A DNA stretch of 31,566 bases from DASZHJ01 sp035604335 (GTDB lineage: Bacteria; Pseudomonadota; Alphaproteobacteria; ATCC43930; CGMCC-115725). The stretch lies in assembly GCA_035604335.1 (NCBI GenBank), contig DATNIT010000167.1, positions 1 to 31,566 of the forward strand, given 5' to 3'. Below are positions 1-6,855 of this stretch, piece by piece; the first letter of the stretch is position 1; the number at the start of each line of letters is the position of its first letter. Position numbers and translations under genes: made by a program. Under the pieces are notes generated by a model that saw nothing but the letters and a program-made list of their open reading frames with translations, was not told where the DNA came from and searched no databases.

Positions 1-69
1 GACGTTTACCAGGAGGTACTCTTCCCCGCGGCGACGGCGAAACGGGCGGCCCAGGCGGCGCTGGCATGA
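1..69 (+). CDS. C-terminal fragment of an upstream gene, possibly a glycosyltransferase
   Basis: The window opens inside a reading frame that runs 22 codons to a TGA at 67-69. The visible end reads DVYQEVLFPAATAKRAAQAA, followed by LA. A tail with a V-Y-x-E-V-L pattern resembles the C-terminal helix of GT4-family glycosyltransferases, and the next gene is a GT9 glycosyltransferase, so a role in envelope polysaccharide synthesis is a reasonable guess. The fragment is too short to prove it. The stop lies 10 nt before the next start, and the Shine-Dalgarno of the next gene overlaps this stop, which suggests one transcript. Confidence 0.5.
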   Translation, partial: DVYQEVLFPAATAKRAAQAALA

Positions 70-79
70 GGATGCCGGC

Positions 80-1003
80 GTGACCGGCCGGATACTCGTG
101 ATCAAGCTGGGCGCGCTCGGGGACGTCGTGCAGGCCCTGGGCCCCGCCGCGGCGATCCGGCGGCATCATGCCGGAAGCGAGATCGTGTTGCTCACGACGG
201 AGCCCTTCGAGCGCTTCCTCGGCGCGGCGCCCTATTTCGACGCGGTCTGGGTCGACCAGCGGCCGGGACCTCTCGATCTCCCGGGTCTCTGGCGGCTGCG
301 GCGACGGCTGCGCGCGGCGGCTTTCGCGCGTGTCTACGACCTCCAGACGTCGAAACGATCCAATTGGTATTGCCGCTTGCTGGGTCCTGGTCAACGGCCG
401 GAATGGTCCGGCATCGCACGCGGCGCGTCCCATCCGCACGATAACCCCGCGCGCAATGCGATGCATACGCTCGATCGGCAAGCCGACCAGCTTCGGCGCG
501 CGGGCATCTCAAATGTGCCGCCGCCGGATCTGAGCTGGGTTCGGGCGGATCTCGAGCGCTTCCACCTGCCCGAGCTCTTCGTCGTGCTGGTGCCGGGCGG
601 TGCGCCGCATCGGCCGGAAAAGCGCTGGCCGGTCGAGCGCTATGCCGCGCTCGCCCGGTTTGTCGTGTCCCGCGGTGCCATCCCCGTGGTGGTTGGCGGC
701 CCCGCCGAGCGCGCCCTCGGCGAGGCGATATCGGCGGCCTGCCCGACCGCGCGCGATCTTACGGGCGAGACCGAACTCGCCGAGGTGGTGGGGGTGGGCC
801 GGCGGGCCCTCTGGGCCGTCGGCAACGACACCGGACCCATTCACCTGCTCGTGGCCGCGGGGGCGCCGGCCACGGTGCTCTACTCGGCGGCGTCCGATCC
901 CCGCCTCACCGCGCCCCGTGGACCGCGGGTGAGCGTCTTACGGCGCGAGAGCCTCGGGGCTCTCGCGGTGGAGGAGGTTGCCGCCACGCTCGCCATCGGC
1001 TAA
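80..1003 (+). CDS. Glycosyltransferase family 9 (heptosyltransferase-like)
   Basis: A 307-residue GT-B glycosyltransferase of family 9, the family of LPS heptosyltransferases WaaC/WaaF. It should act on the cytoplasmic face of the inner membrane, moving an activated sugar onto an LPS-core or similar acceptor. The N-terminal half has the family signature KLGALGD at residues 9-15, with D15 where the catalytic Asp of WaaC lies. The C-terminal half has a PGG..KRWP segment (172-184) and the donor-site motif NDTGPIHL (249-256). It is somewhat shorter than typical members (about 330-350). The start is GTG at 80 because the nearby ATG at 73 stops after three codons and TGAGGA at 67-72 sits 7 nt upstream. 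The sugar and acceptor cannot be told from sequence, so no gene symbol is given. thrS follows after 10 nt. Confidence 0.88.
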   Translation: MTGRILVIKLGALGDVVQALGPAAAIRRHHAGSEIVLLTTEPFERFLGAAPYFDAVWVDQRPGPLDLPGLWRLRRRLRAAAFARVYDLQTSKRSNWYCRLLGPGQRPEWSGIARGASHPHDNPARNAMHTLDRQADQLRRAGISNVPPPDLSWVRADLERFHLPELFVVLVPGGAPHRPEKRWPVERYAALARFVVSRGAIPVVVGGPAERALGEAISAACPTARDLTGETELAEVVGVGRRALWAVGNDTGPIHLLVAAGAPATVLYSAASDPRLTAPRGPRVSVLRRESLGALAVEEVAATLAIG

Positions 1004-1013
1004 ATCCCTCGGC

Positions 1014-2972
1014 ATGAGCGATGTAAACGTTAAATCCCCGATCGCGCCGGTTGCGGTGACGCTGCCCGATGGCTCGGTGCGCCGCTTTCCTGCCGCGGTG
1101 AGCGGCGCGGAGCTCGCCAAGGCGATCGGACCGGGTCTCGCCAAGGCGGCGCTGGCCCTCAAGGTCGACGGAACCGAGAAGGATCTCGCGGCGGTAATCG
1201 ACCATGACGCCAAGGTCGCGATCATCACGCGGACCTCGCCAGAGGCGCTCGAGCTGCTTCGCCACGACGCCGCTCACGTGATGGCGGAAGCCGCCAAGGA
1301 GTTGTTCCCGAACGTCCAGGTGACCTTTGGTCCCGCGACCGAGACCGGCTTCTATTACGACTTCGCGCGCGACCATCCCTTCACGCCCGAGGATCTCGCG
1401 AAGCTCGAGCAGCGCATGCACGAGATCGTCGATCGCAACGAGGGGATCACGCGCGAGGTCTGGTCGCGCGACGATGCGGTGCGCTTCTTCCAATCGATCG
1501 GCGAAAAGTACAAGGCCGAATGGATCCAGGAGATCCCGAAGGACGAGGAGATCAGCATCTACCGGCAGGGAAAGTTCGTCGATCTCTGCACGGGTCCGCA
1601 TTTGCCCTCGACCGGCAAGCTCGGCCACGCCTTCAAAGTCATGAAAGTGGCGGGCGCCTATTGGCGTGGCGACGCCAAGAACCAGCAGCTGCAGCGGGTT
1701 TACGGCACCGCCTTTCCCGACCAGAAGCAGCTCGACACCTATCTCCATCAGCTCGAGGAGGCGGAGAAGCGCGACCATCGCCGCCTGGGCCGCGAGCTCG
1801 ACCTCTTCCATCAGCAGGAGGAGGCGGTCGGCAGCGTCTTCTGGCACCCCAAGGGCTGGACGCTCTATCGCACCATCGAGACCTATCTGCGCGGCCGGCT
1901 GGAGGCCGCCGGCAATGTCGAGGTGAAAACGCCGCAGCTCATCGACCGCGCGCTCTGGGAGGCCTCGGGCCATTGGGAGAAGTTCCGGCACAACATGTTC
2001 ACCGTGAAGGACGAGGATGAAGGCCGCGAGCGCATCCTCGCCCTCAAGCCGATGAATTGTCCGGGTGCCGTGCAAATATTTCGCCAAGGACTCAAAAGCT
2101 ATCGCGACCTGCCGCTGCGCCTGGCGGAGTTCGGCTCGTGTCACCGCAACGAGCCGTCCGGTGCGCTCCACGGCATCATGCGCGTGCGCGCCTTCACCCA
2201 GGACGACGGCCACATCTTCTGCACCGAGGACCAGATCAACTCGGAAGGCATCGCCTTCTGCGATCTCCTGCGCTCGGTCTACAAGGACTTCGGTTTCGAG
2301 GAAGTCACCGTCAAATTCTCCGACCGGCCGCCGGTGCGCGCGGGCTCCGACGAGACTTGGGACAAGGCCGAGGCAGCGCTCCGGCATGCGACCGAGGCGG
2401 CGGGGCTCCCCTATACGCTCAATCCCGGCGAAGGCGCGTTCTACGGGCCCAAGCTCGAGTTCGTGCTGCGCGATGCCATCGGCCGCGACTGGCAATGCGG
2501 TACGCTCCAGGTCGATTTCGTGCTGCCGGAGCGCCTCGATGCCAGCTACATCGGCGAAGACGGTCAGCGTCACCGTCCCGTGATGCTGCACCGCGCCATC
2601 CTGGGCTCGATGGAGCGCTTCATCGCGATCTTGATCGAGCAATATTCCGGCCGGTTTCCGCTCTGGCTGGCGCCGGTGCAGGCGACGGTGCTCACGATCA
2701 CCGGCGATGCCGACCCCTATGCGCGGGAGGTCGCCGAGGTGGCCGCCGCTGGGGGACTCAGGGTCGAGACGGACTTGCGGAACGAGAAAATCACCTACAA
2801 GGTCCGCGAGCACAGCCTTGCCAAGGTCCCGGCGCTCCTGGTGGTGGGGAAGCGCGAGTCGGAGACCCGCTCGGTCGCGATCCGCAGGCTCGGCGGGAAA
2901 GAGCAAGAAATTCTTGCTCTGGACGAGGCCGTCGCTAGATTGAAAGCAGAGGCGGCGCCCCCCTCCCATTGA
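1014..2972 (+). CDS. thrS: Threonine--tRNA ligase
   Basis: Class II threonyl-tRNA synthetase, 652 residues, charging tRNA-Thr in the cytoplasm. In order: an N-terminal TGS domain (about 15-75), the editing domain that removes mischarged serine, the class II catalytic core (about 255-545) and a C-terminal anticodon-binding domain. The editing-site residues are present: HDAAH (H84, H88) and DLCTGPH (C192, H196). The catalytic zinc ligands are C349 in MNCPG, H400 in DDGH and H526 in MLHRA, each offset by 15 from the E. coli enzyme, so the core is complete. I chose ATG 1014; the same frame also opens at TTG 978, which would overlap the GT9 gene and has no correctly spaced ribosome site. No clear Shine-Dalgarno precedes ATG 1014 either. 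infC follows, as in many bacteria. Confidence 0.97.
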   Translation: MSDVNVKSPIAPVAVTLPDGSVRRFPAAVSGAELAKAIGPGLAKAALALKVDGTEKDLAAVIDHDAKVAIITRTSPEALELLRHDAAHVMAEAAKELFPNVQVTFGPATETGFYYDFARDHPFTPEDLAKLEQRMHEIVDRNEGITREVWSRDDAVRFFQSIGEKYKAEWIQEIPKDEEISIYRQGKFVDLCTGPHLPSTGKLGHAFKVMKVAGAYWRGDAKNQQLQRVYGTAFPDQKQLDTYLHQLEEAEKRDHRRLGRELDLFHQQEEAVGSVFWHPKGWTLYRTIETYLRGRLEAAGNVEVKTPQLIDRALWEASGHWEKFRHNMFTVKDEDEGRERILALKPMNCPGAVQIFRQGLKSYRDLPLRLAEFGSCHRNEPSGALHGIMRVRAFTQDDGHIFCTEDQINSEGIAFCDLLRSVYKDFGFEEVTVKFSDRPPVRAGSDETWDKAEAALRHATEAAGLPYTLNPGEGAFYGPKLEFVLRDAIGRDWQCGTLQVDFVLPERLDASYIGEDGQRHRPVMLHRAILGSMERFIAILIEQYSGRFPLWLAPVQATVLTITGDADPYAREVAEVAAAGGLRVETDLRNEKITYKVREHSLAKVPALLVVGKRESETRSVAIRRLGGKEQEILALDEAVARLKAEAAPPSH

Positions 2973-2984
2973 GGATGGGCGCCG
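2953..2984 (+). other. Hairpin spanning the thrS stop codon
   Basis: CGGCGCCC (2953-2960) and GGGCGCCG (2977-2984) form a perfect 8-bp inverted repeat around a 16-nt loop that contains the thrS stop codon. No U-run follows, so it is not a standard intrinsic terminator. It could slow transcription or protect an mRNA end between thrS and infC. Chance occurrence in GC-rich DNA is possible. Confidence 0.3.
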
Positions 2985-3044
2985 TCATCCGCCTGTCGCC
3001 GTCGAGAGCGAGACTCCCGCCGGTCAGGCTTCTGGAACAGCCAT

Positions 3045-3050
3045 AGGAGG
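3045..3050 (+). promoter_or_regulatory. Shine-Dalgarno that fixes the infC start
   Basis: AGGAGG, a perfect anti-16S match, ends 6 nt before the ATC at 3057. No ATG, GTG or TTG in the infC frame lies at a usable distance; the first such codon is GTG 3141, 90 nt away and inside conserved IF3 sequence. The site therefore argues that ATC is the start. Confidence 0.8.
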
Positions 3051-3056
3051 GCTTAC

Positions 3057-3593
3057 ATCGCCAGGCCATCGCTACCCGCGGCACCTTCCAAAGAAGGCCC
3101 CCGCGTCAACGACGACATCCTCTCTCCGCGCGTCCGGCTGGTGGACGAACGGGGCCAAATGCTGGGGGTCGTCACCCGCAACGAGGCGCTCGCCAAGGCC
3201 GTCGAGGCCGGCTTCGATCTCGTCGAAGTCTCGCCCAACGCCGATCCCCCCGTTTGCAAGATCCTCGACTTCGGCAAGTACAAATACGAAGAGCAGAAGC
3301 GCCGCAACGAGGCGCGCAAGAAGCAGAAGGTCATCGAGGTCAAGGAGATCAAGCTGCGCCCCGGCATCGACGACCACGACTATGCCGTCAAGATGCGCAG
3401 CATGCTCAAGTTCATCGAGGAGGGGGACAAGGTCAAAGTGACCATGCGCTTCCGCGGCCGCGAGCTCGCGCATCAGGACCTCGGCATGAACGTGCTGATG
3501 CGCGTCAAGGACGACCTCGACAAGGTCGCCAAAGTGGAGCAGGTGCCCCGCATGGAAGGGCGCCAGATGACCATGGTGATGTCGCCGAAGTAG
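3057..3593 (+). CDS. infC: Translation initiation factor IF-3, ATC start
   Basis: IF-3 binds the 30S subunit, prevents premature joining of 50S and checks the start codon and initiator tRNA. Read from ATC 3057 the product is 178 residues, the normal length, with N-domain residues GPRVNDDILSPRVRLVDE, then LVEVSPNADPPVCKILDFGK, the Lys-rich linker and the C-domain ending in MVMSPK. Starting at the first conventional codon (GTG 3141) would remove 28 residues, including the conserved RVND segment. infC of E. coli and many other bacteria uses a rare start (AUU, AUC or AUA), which IF-3 itself discriminates against, giving autoregulation; the same is inferred here. The start rests on the AGGAGG at 3045-3050 and on homology. 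The next gene converges 7 nt away. Confidence 0.93.
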   Translation: MARPSLPAAPSKEGPRVNDDILSPRVRLVDERGQMLGVVTRNEALAKAVEAGFDLVEVSPNADPPVCKILDFGKYKYEEQKRRNEARKKQKVIEVKEIKLRPGIDDHDYAVKMRSMLKFIEEGDKVKVTMRFRGRELAHQDLGMNVLMRVKDDLDKVAKVEQVPRMEGRQMTMVMSPK

Positions 3594-3600
3594 GCGACGG

Positions 3601-4533
3601 CTATTCCGCCGCGACCGATCCGGCTCGGGCCCGCCGCTTGAGATAGGCGGCGGGCCTGCCGTCCATCGCGGCAAGCCCCACGAAGATCAGGCCAAGGCCG
3701 CCGAAGGCGCTCCAGCCAAAGCGCTCGGCCGCGAAGAGCGCGCCCAGCAGGAGAGCCGCGGGCGGCATCAGCAGCGTCACCAGGAGCAGGTTGGTGGCGC
3801 CCGCGGTCTTGAGAACCCGGAAATAGAGCCAGTAGGCGAGCGCGGTGCCGATCGCGGCTTGAGCCGTGACGGCGGAGACGGAGAGCGCGCTCGGCGCGAG
3901 CGTCCACGGCTGGTCGTGCCAGAGCGCCAGCGGCGCCATCATGAGCGCGCTGCTGCTGACCATGCCCGCGGCCGCGACGGTCGGCGAAAGCGCGCGGAAG
4001 CGCCGGCCCCACAGGCCCGCGAACGCGTAGGAAACTGGTGCCAGAAGGCAGACGAGCTCCGCCACGACGGCACGGTCGAGCCCGGAAAACGCGTCCGGCC
4101 CGATCAGCACGGCGACGCCGGCGAGCCCGAGCAACACGCCCGCGAGCTTGCCCCCGCTCAACTTCTCGTCCGTGGTCAATGCATGGGCGAGCAGCACGGT
4201 GAAGAACGGCGTGGTCGCGTTGACGATCGCCGCGAGCCCGCTCGCGATCGACTGCTGTGCCCACACGAACATCGTGAAGGGAAAGGCATTGTTGAGGAAA
4301 CCCATCAGCGCGAAGGCGCCCCAGGCCGAGAGCGTGCACGGCAGCCGATCGCCCTGCAGGTAAACGACGACGATCAGCAGCGGCGCCGCCAATCCGAGCC
4401 GCAGGAATACCGCCGTGAGCGGCGGCAGGCTCTCGAGCGCGAACCGGTTCAAGAGAAAGATGCCGCTCCACGCAGCCGTCAGCGCTAGCAGGAACCCCCA
4501 CTCCGCCGCCCCCAAGCGCCGCGCCACCGTCAT
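3601..4533 (-). CDS. EamA/DMT-family transporter
   Basis: An integral inner-membrane protein of 310 residues with about ten hydrophobic helices in two tandem EamA repeats, the architecture of the drug/metabolite transporter superfamily (RhaT/YdcZ/YedA-like exporters). Helices begin at WGFLLALTAAWSGIFLLNRF and continue to GLIFVGLAAMDGR near the end, followed by a short basic cytoplasmic tail (LKRRARAG). Substrates in this family range from amino acids to drugs and cannot be predicted here. The start is ATG 4533: GGAG lies 6 nt upstream, which is better than the alternative in-frame TTG at 4548. It is convergent with infC, only 7 nt apart. pbpC ends 87 nt upstream on the same strand, so read-through from the pbpC operon is possible. 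Confidence 0.87.
   Translation of the reverse strand: MTVARRLGAAEWGFLLALTAAWSGIFLLNRFALESLPPLTAVFLRLGLAAPLLIVVVYLQGDRLPCTLSAWGAFALMGFLNNAFPFTMFVWAQQSIASGLAAIVNATTPFFTVLLAHALTTDEKLSGGKLAGVLLGLAGVAVLIGPDAFSGLDRAVVAELVCLLAPVSYAFAGLWGRRFRALSPTVAAAGMVSSSALMMAPLALWHDQPWTLAPSALSVSAVTAQAAIGTALAYWLYFRVLKTAGATNLLLVTLLMPPAALLLGALFAAERFGWSAFGGLGLIFVGLAAMDGRPAAYLKRRARAGSVAAE
3628..3656 (+). terminator. Candidate hairpin terminator between infC and the EamA gene
   Basis: GGCCCGCCGC (3628-3637) and GCGGCGGGCC (3647-3656) are a perfect 10-bp inverted repeat with a 9-nt loop. They lie 35 nt past the infC stop and inside the 3' end of the convergent EamA gene. Position and stem strength suit transcription arrest of infC mRNA, but no U-tract follows on either strand. 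A factor-dependent or weak terminator is possible, and so is coincidence. Confidence 0.3.
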
Positions 4534-4620
4534 GCTCCGCTCCGCCAAGTCCTCGCGACGATATCGGCGAAAGATGGAGCGCCGCGCGACCCGTTTCTTG
4601 CTCTGGAATTCCGGTTTTCG

Positions 4621-6852
4621 TCAGTGCTGATTGACGACGCGCACCCGGACCTCCGCGCTTCGGCCCTCGGCGTCGACGACGGCGATGCGGGCAAAGCCTT
4701 CGCCGTCAGGTTGCCACGCGCCGCTCCCGGCGGGGGTCGCTCTCTCAAGCGGCGCGCCGTTCACGATCCAGGCGAGCGGCTTCGCACCACCCTCGGCCTT
4801 GAGCGGCAAGCCGCCGTGGGCGCCGTCCTCGGCGCGCCACTCCACCACCGCGCCGTCCGGCGGGAACAGAATGCGCGGTGCCGCGCCGGCGCCCGCATGA
4901 ATTGGGCCTGGGCGGTCGGGTGCGAAATGCCGCAAGCCCGGGGGCAGCTCCTCGTTGGTGCTAGCGCTTAATGCATCTGCCGGTGCCTCACCGAAGCCTC
5001 TCTGGTCGGGCGGCAGCAGGTCGAACGCCTTCAGGAGAATCGGCGTCGCGGTGTTGCGTCCGTAATGTCCGGGGCGCGGCGAGCCGTCGGCGCGGCCGAC
5101 CCAAACGCCCACGGTGTAATCCGGCGAGTATCCGACCGCCCAGGCATCGCGGAAGCCATATGAGGTGCCGGTCTTGAAAGCGATGTCGCGGGCGCGCGTC
5201 AGGCCGAGCGCCTGGGCATATCCCTCGGGCAGCGGCGAGCCTCGGAGAATGTCGGTGACGTACCACGCAGCGGCCGATCCCATGAGCCGAACCGGCTTGG
5301 GCGCGCCGCCCTCGGTCAGGCGAAGCGCCGCGGCCTCGCCGCCGTTGGGGAACGATGCGTAGAGCATGGTGAGATCGGCAAGGCTGATGCCGAGCCCGCC
5401 CAGGGCCACCGGCAGCGACGGCGTACCCACAAGGCGGCGGAAGCCGAGCCCGGCGCCGGCGGCGCGCAGATCGCCCACGAACCGGACGGCACCGACACGA
5501 TCGAGCAGCGCAACCGCCGGCACGTTCAGCGACTGTTGCAGCGCCTCGCGCACGCTCACGGTGCCCTGGAATTGCCGGTCGAAATTGCGGGGTACGTAGT
5601 CGCCGAACCGCATCGGCTCGTCGTCGATCAGGCTCGCGGGGTGGATCACCCGGTCCTCGAAGGCGAGGCCGTAGATGAAGGGCTTCAGCGCCGAGCCCGG
5701 CGAGCGCTGGGCGCGCGCAAGATCGATCTGCCCGTGGGGCCCGAAGAAATCGGCGCTGCCAAGATAGGCGCGGACCGCGTGAGCCCGGTTCTCCACCACC
5801 ACCACCGCGAGATCGCCGGCGTCGTCGAAGCGAAGCGCTTCGCGCTTTGCGAGCGCCTCTAAGCTCGATTGCAGCCCGCGGTCGATCGGCGTCGCGATCG
5901 TGCTGCCGGGCGCGGCCTTTGCCGCGAGGTGCTGAGTGAGGTGCGGCGCCAGGAATGGGAAAGCAAGGCGCGTTGCGGGCAGCGGCTCGCTCAGTGCGTC
6001 GGCCACATCGGTTTGAGAGAGCACGCCATGCTCCTCGAGGCGACGCAGCACCTTGGCGCGCGCCGCGAGCGCCGCCTCGGGATGCCGGTCGGGCCGGAGC
6101 CGCTCTGGCGATTGCGGCAGGGCCACGAGCAGCGCCGCCTCGCCGAGGCTGAGTCGCCGCGGCTCCTTGCCGAAATAAGCGAGGGAGGCCGCGCGCACGC
6201 CCTCGAGATTGCCGCCGAAGGGCGCCAAGGTTAGATAGATCGAGAGGATGCGCTCCTTGGAAAGCCGCTCCTCCAACTGCAGCGCGCGCGCCATCTGATG
6301 CAGCTTGGCGCCGAGGCTGCGTGACCGAGGTTCCAGAAGACGCGCCGCTTGCATGGTGAGCGTGGACGCCCCCGAAACGATGTGCCCGCTCGAAGCCCAT
6401 TGCCATGCGGCACGCGCGACCGCCAGCGGGTCCACGCCGACATGCTCGTCGAAGCGCCGGTCCTCATAGGCGTGCAGCAGCGCGAGATAGCCGGGATCGA
6501 CGTCCTCGGCGGACGTCGGAAGCTGCCAGGCGCCTTCCTTGGTCTCGAAGGCACGCAGGATGCTGCCATCGCGATCGGCGACGACGACCGACGCCTGCTG
6601 TGCGCGGGCCAAGTCTGGCGGGAAGACGCGGTCGAGGATCAGGAGCGATCCCGCGACCATCGCAGTCCCGCTGAGCGCAATCAGCGATCTTCGCGCCCAG
6701 CGTCCCCTCACCCTCCCAGCCCTGATAGGCTGGGTCCCTCCCTCTCCCGTTTCACGGGAGAGGGGCAAGCAAGCGAGCAAGCCTCTCGCCCACGAAGTGG
6801 GAGAGGGAGGGACCCAGCGCGACGCGCTGGGAGGGTGAGGGTCGCGGCGCAT
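4621..6852 (-). CDS. pbpC: Penicillin-binding protein 1C (bifunctional peptidoglycan synthase)
   Basis: Class A PBP acting at the periplasmic face of the inner membrane. Numbering from ATG 6852 (743 residues): a membrane anchor at about 56-77, the GT51 glycosyltransferase domain (about 105-275) with catalytic EDRRF at E130, the transpeptidase domain with S387-x-x-K390, S441-L-N and K560-T-G, and a C-terminal BiPBP_C domain from about 655. All catalytic motifs are intact. The start is uncertain. ATG 6852 lies 3 nt after the stop of the macroglobulin gene, which favours coupling, but the first ~47 codons are translated from a palindromic element. Starting at GTG 6711 would give a cleaner N-terminus (Arg-rich, then the anchor) and about 696 residues. 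PBP1C next to an alpha-2-macroglobulin is a known pairing (E. coli pbpC-yfhM). Confidence 0.92.
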   Translation of the reverse strand: MRRDPHPPSASRWVPPSPTSWARGLLACLPLSRETGEGGTQPIRAGRVRGRWARRSLIALSGTAMVAGSLLILDRVFPPDLARAQQASVVVADRDGSILRAFETKEGAWQLPTSAEDVDPGYLALLHAYEDRRFDEHVGVDPLAVARAAWQWASSGHIVSGASTLTMQAARLLEPRSRSLGAKLHQMARALQLEERLSKERILSIYLTLAPFGGNLEGVRAASLAYFGKEPRRLSLGEAALLVALPQSPERLRPDRHPEAALAARAKVLRRLEEHGVLSQTDVADALSEPLPATRLAFPFLAPHLTQHLAAKAAPGSTIATPIDRGLQSSLEALAKREALRFDDAGDLAVVVVENRAHAVRAYLGSADFFGPHGQIDLARAQRSPGSALKPFIYGLAFEDRVIHPASLIDDEPMRFGDYVPRNFDRQFQGTVSVREALQQSLNVPAVALLDRVGAVRFVGDLRAAGAGLGFRRLVGTPSLPVALGGLGISLADLTMLYASFPNGGEAAALRLTEGGAPKPVRLMGSAAAWYVTDILRGSPLPEGYAQALGLTRARDIAFKTGTSYGFRDAWAVGYSPDYTVGVWVGRADGSPRPGHYGRNTATPILLKAFDLLPPDQRGFGEAPADALSASTNEELPPGLRHFAPDRPGPIHAGAGAAPRILFPPDGAVVEWRAEDGAHGGLPLKAEGGAKPLAWIVNGAPLERATPAGSGAWQPDGEGFARIAVVDAEGRSAEVRVRVVNQH
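6705..6841. repeat. 137-bp palindromic element at the 5' end of pbpC
   Basis: Outer arms CCCTCACCCTCCCAG (6705-6719) and CTGGGAGGGTGAGGG (6827-6841) are a perfect 15-bp inverted repeat. Inner arms of 19 bp (6730-6748 and 6799-6817) are also perfectly complementary. Between them sit two smaller hairpins: CTCTCCC/GGGAGAG (6742-6762) and an imperfect CTCTCGCCCA/TGGGAGAG. The layout looks like a mobile, REP-like interspersed repeat; similar C/T-rich palindromes are scattered through many alphaproteobacterial genomes (from memory, not searched). It lies between the macroglobulin stop and the conserved part of pbpC, in frame with pbpC. No second copy was seen in this window. Confidence 0.85.
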
Positions 6853-6855
6853 GAG

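Noticed and set aside
906..2969. 687-codon open frame antisense to thrS
   Set aside because: It lies wholly opposite a gene with complete catalytic motifs, shows no recognisable domain, and is the expected shadow of GC-rich codon use.
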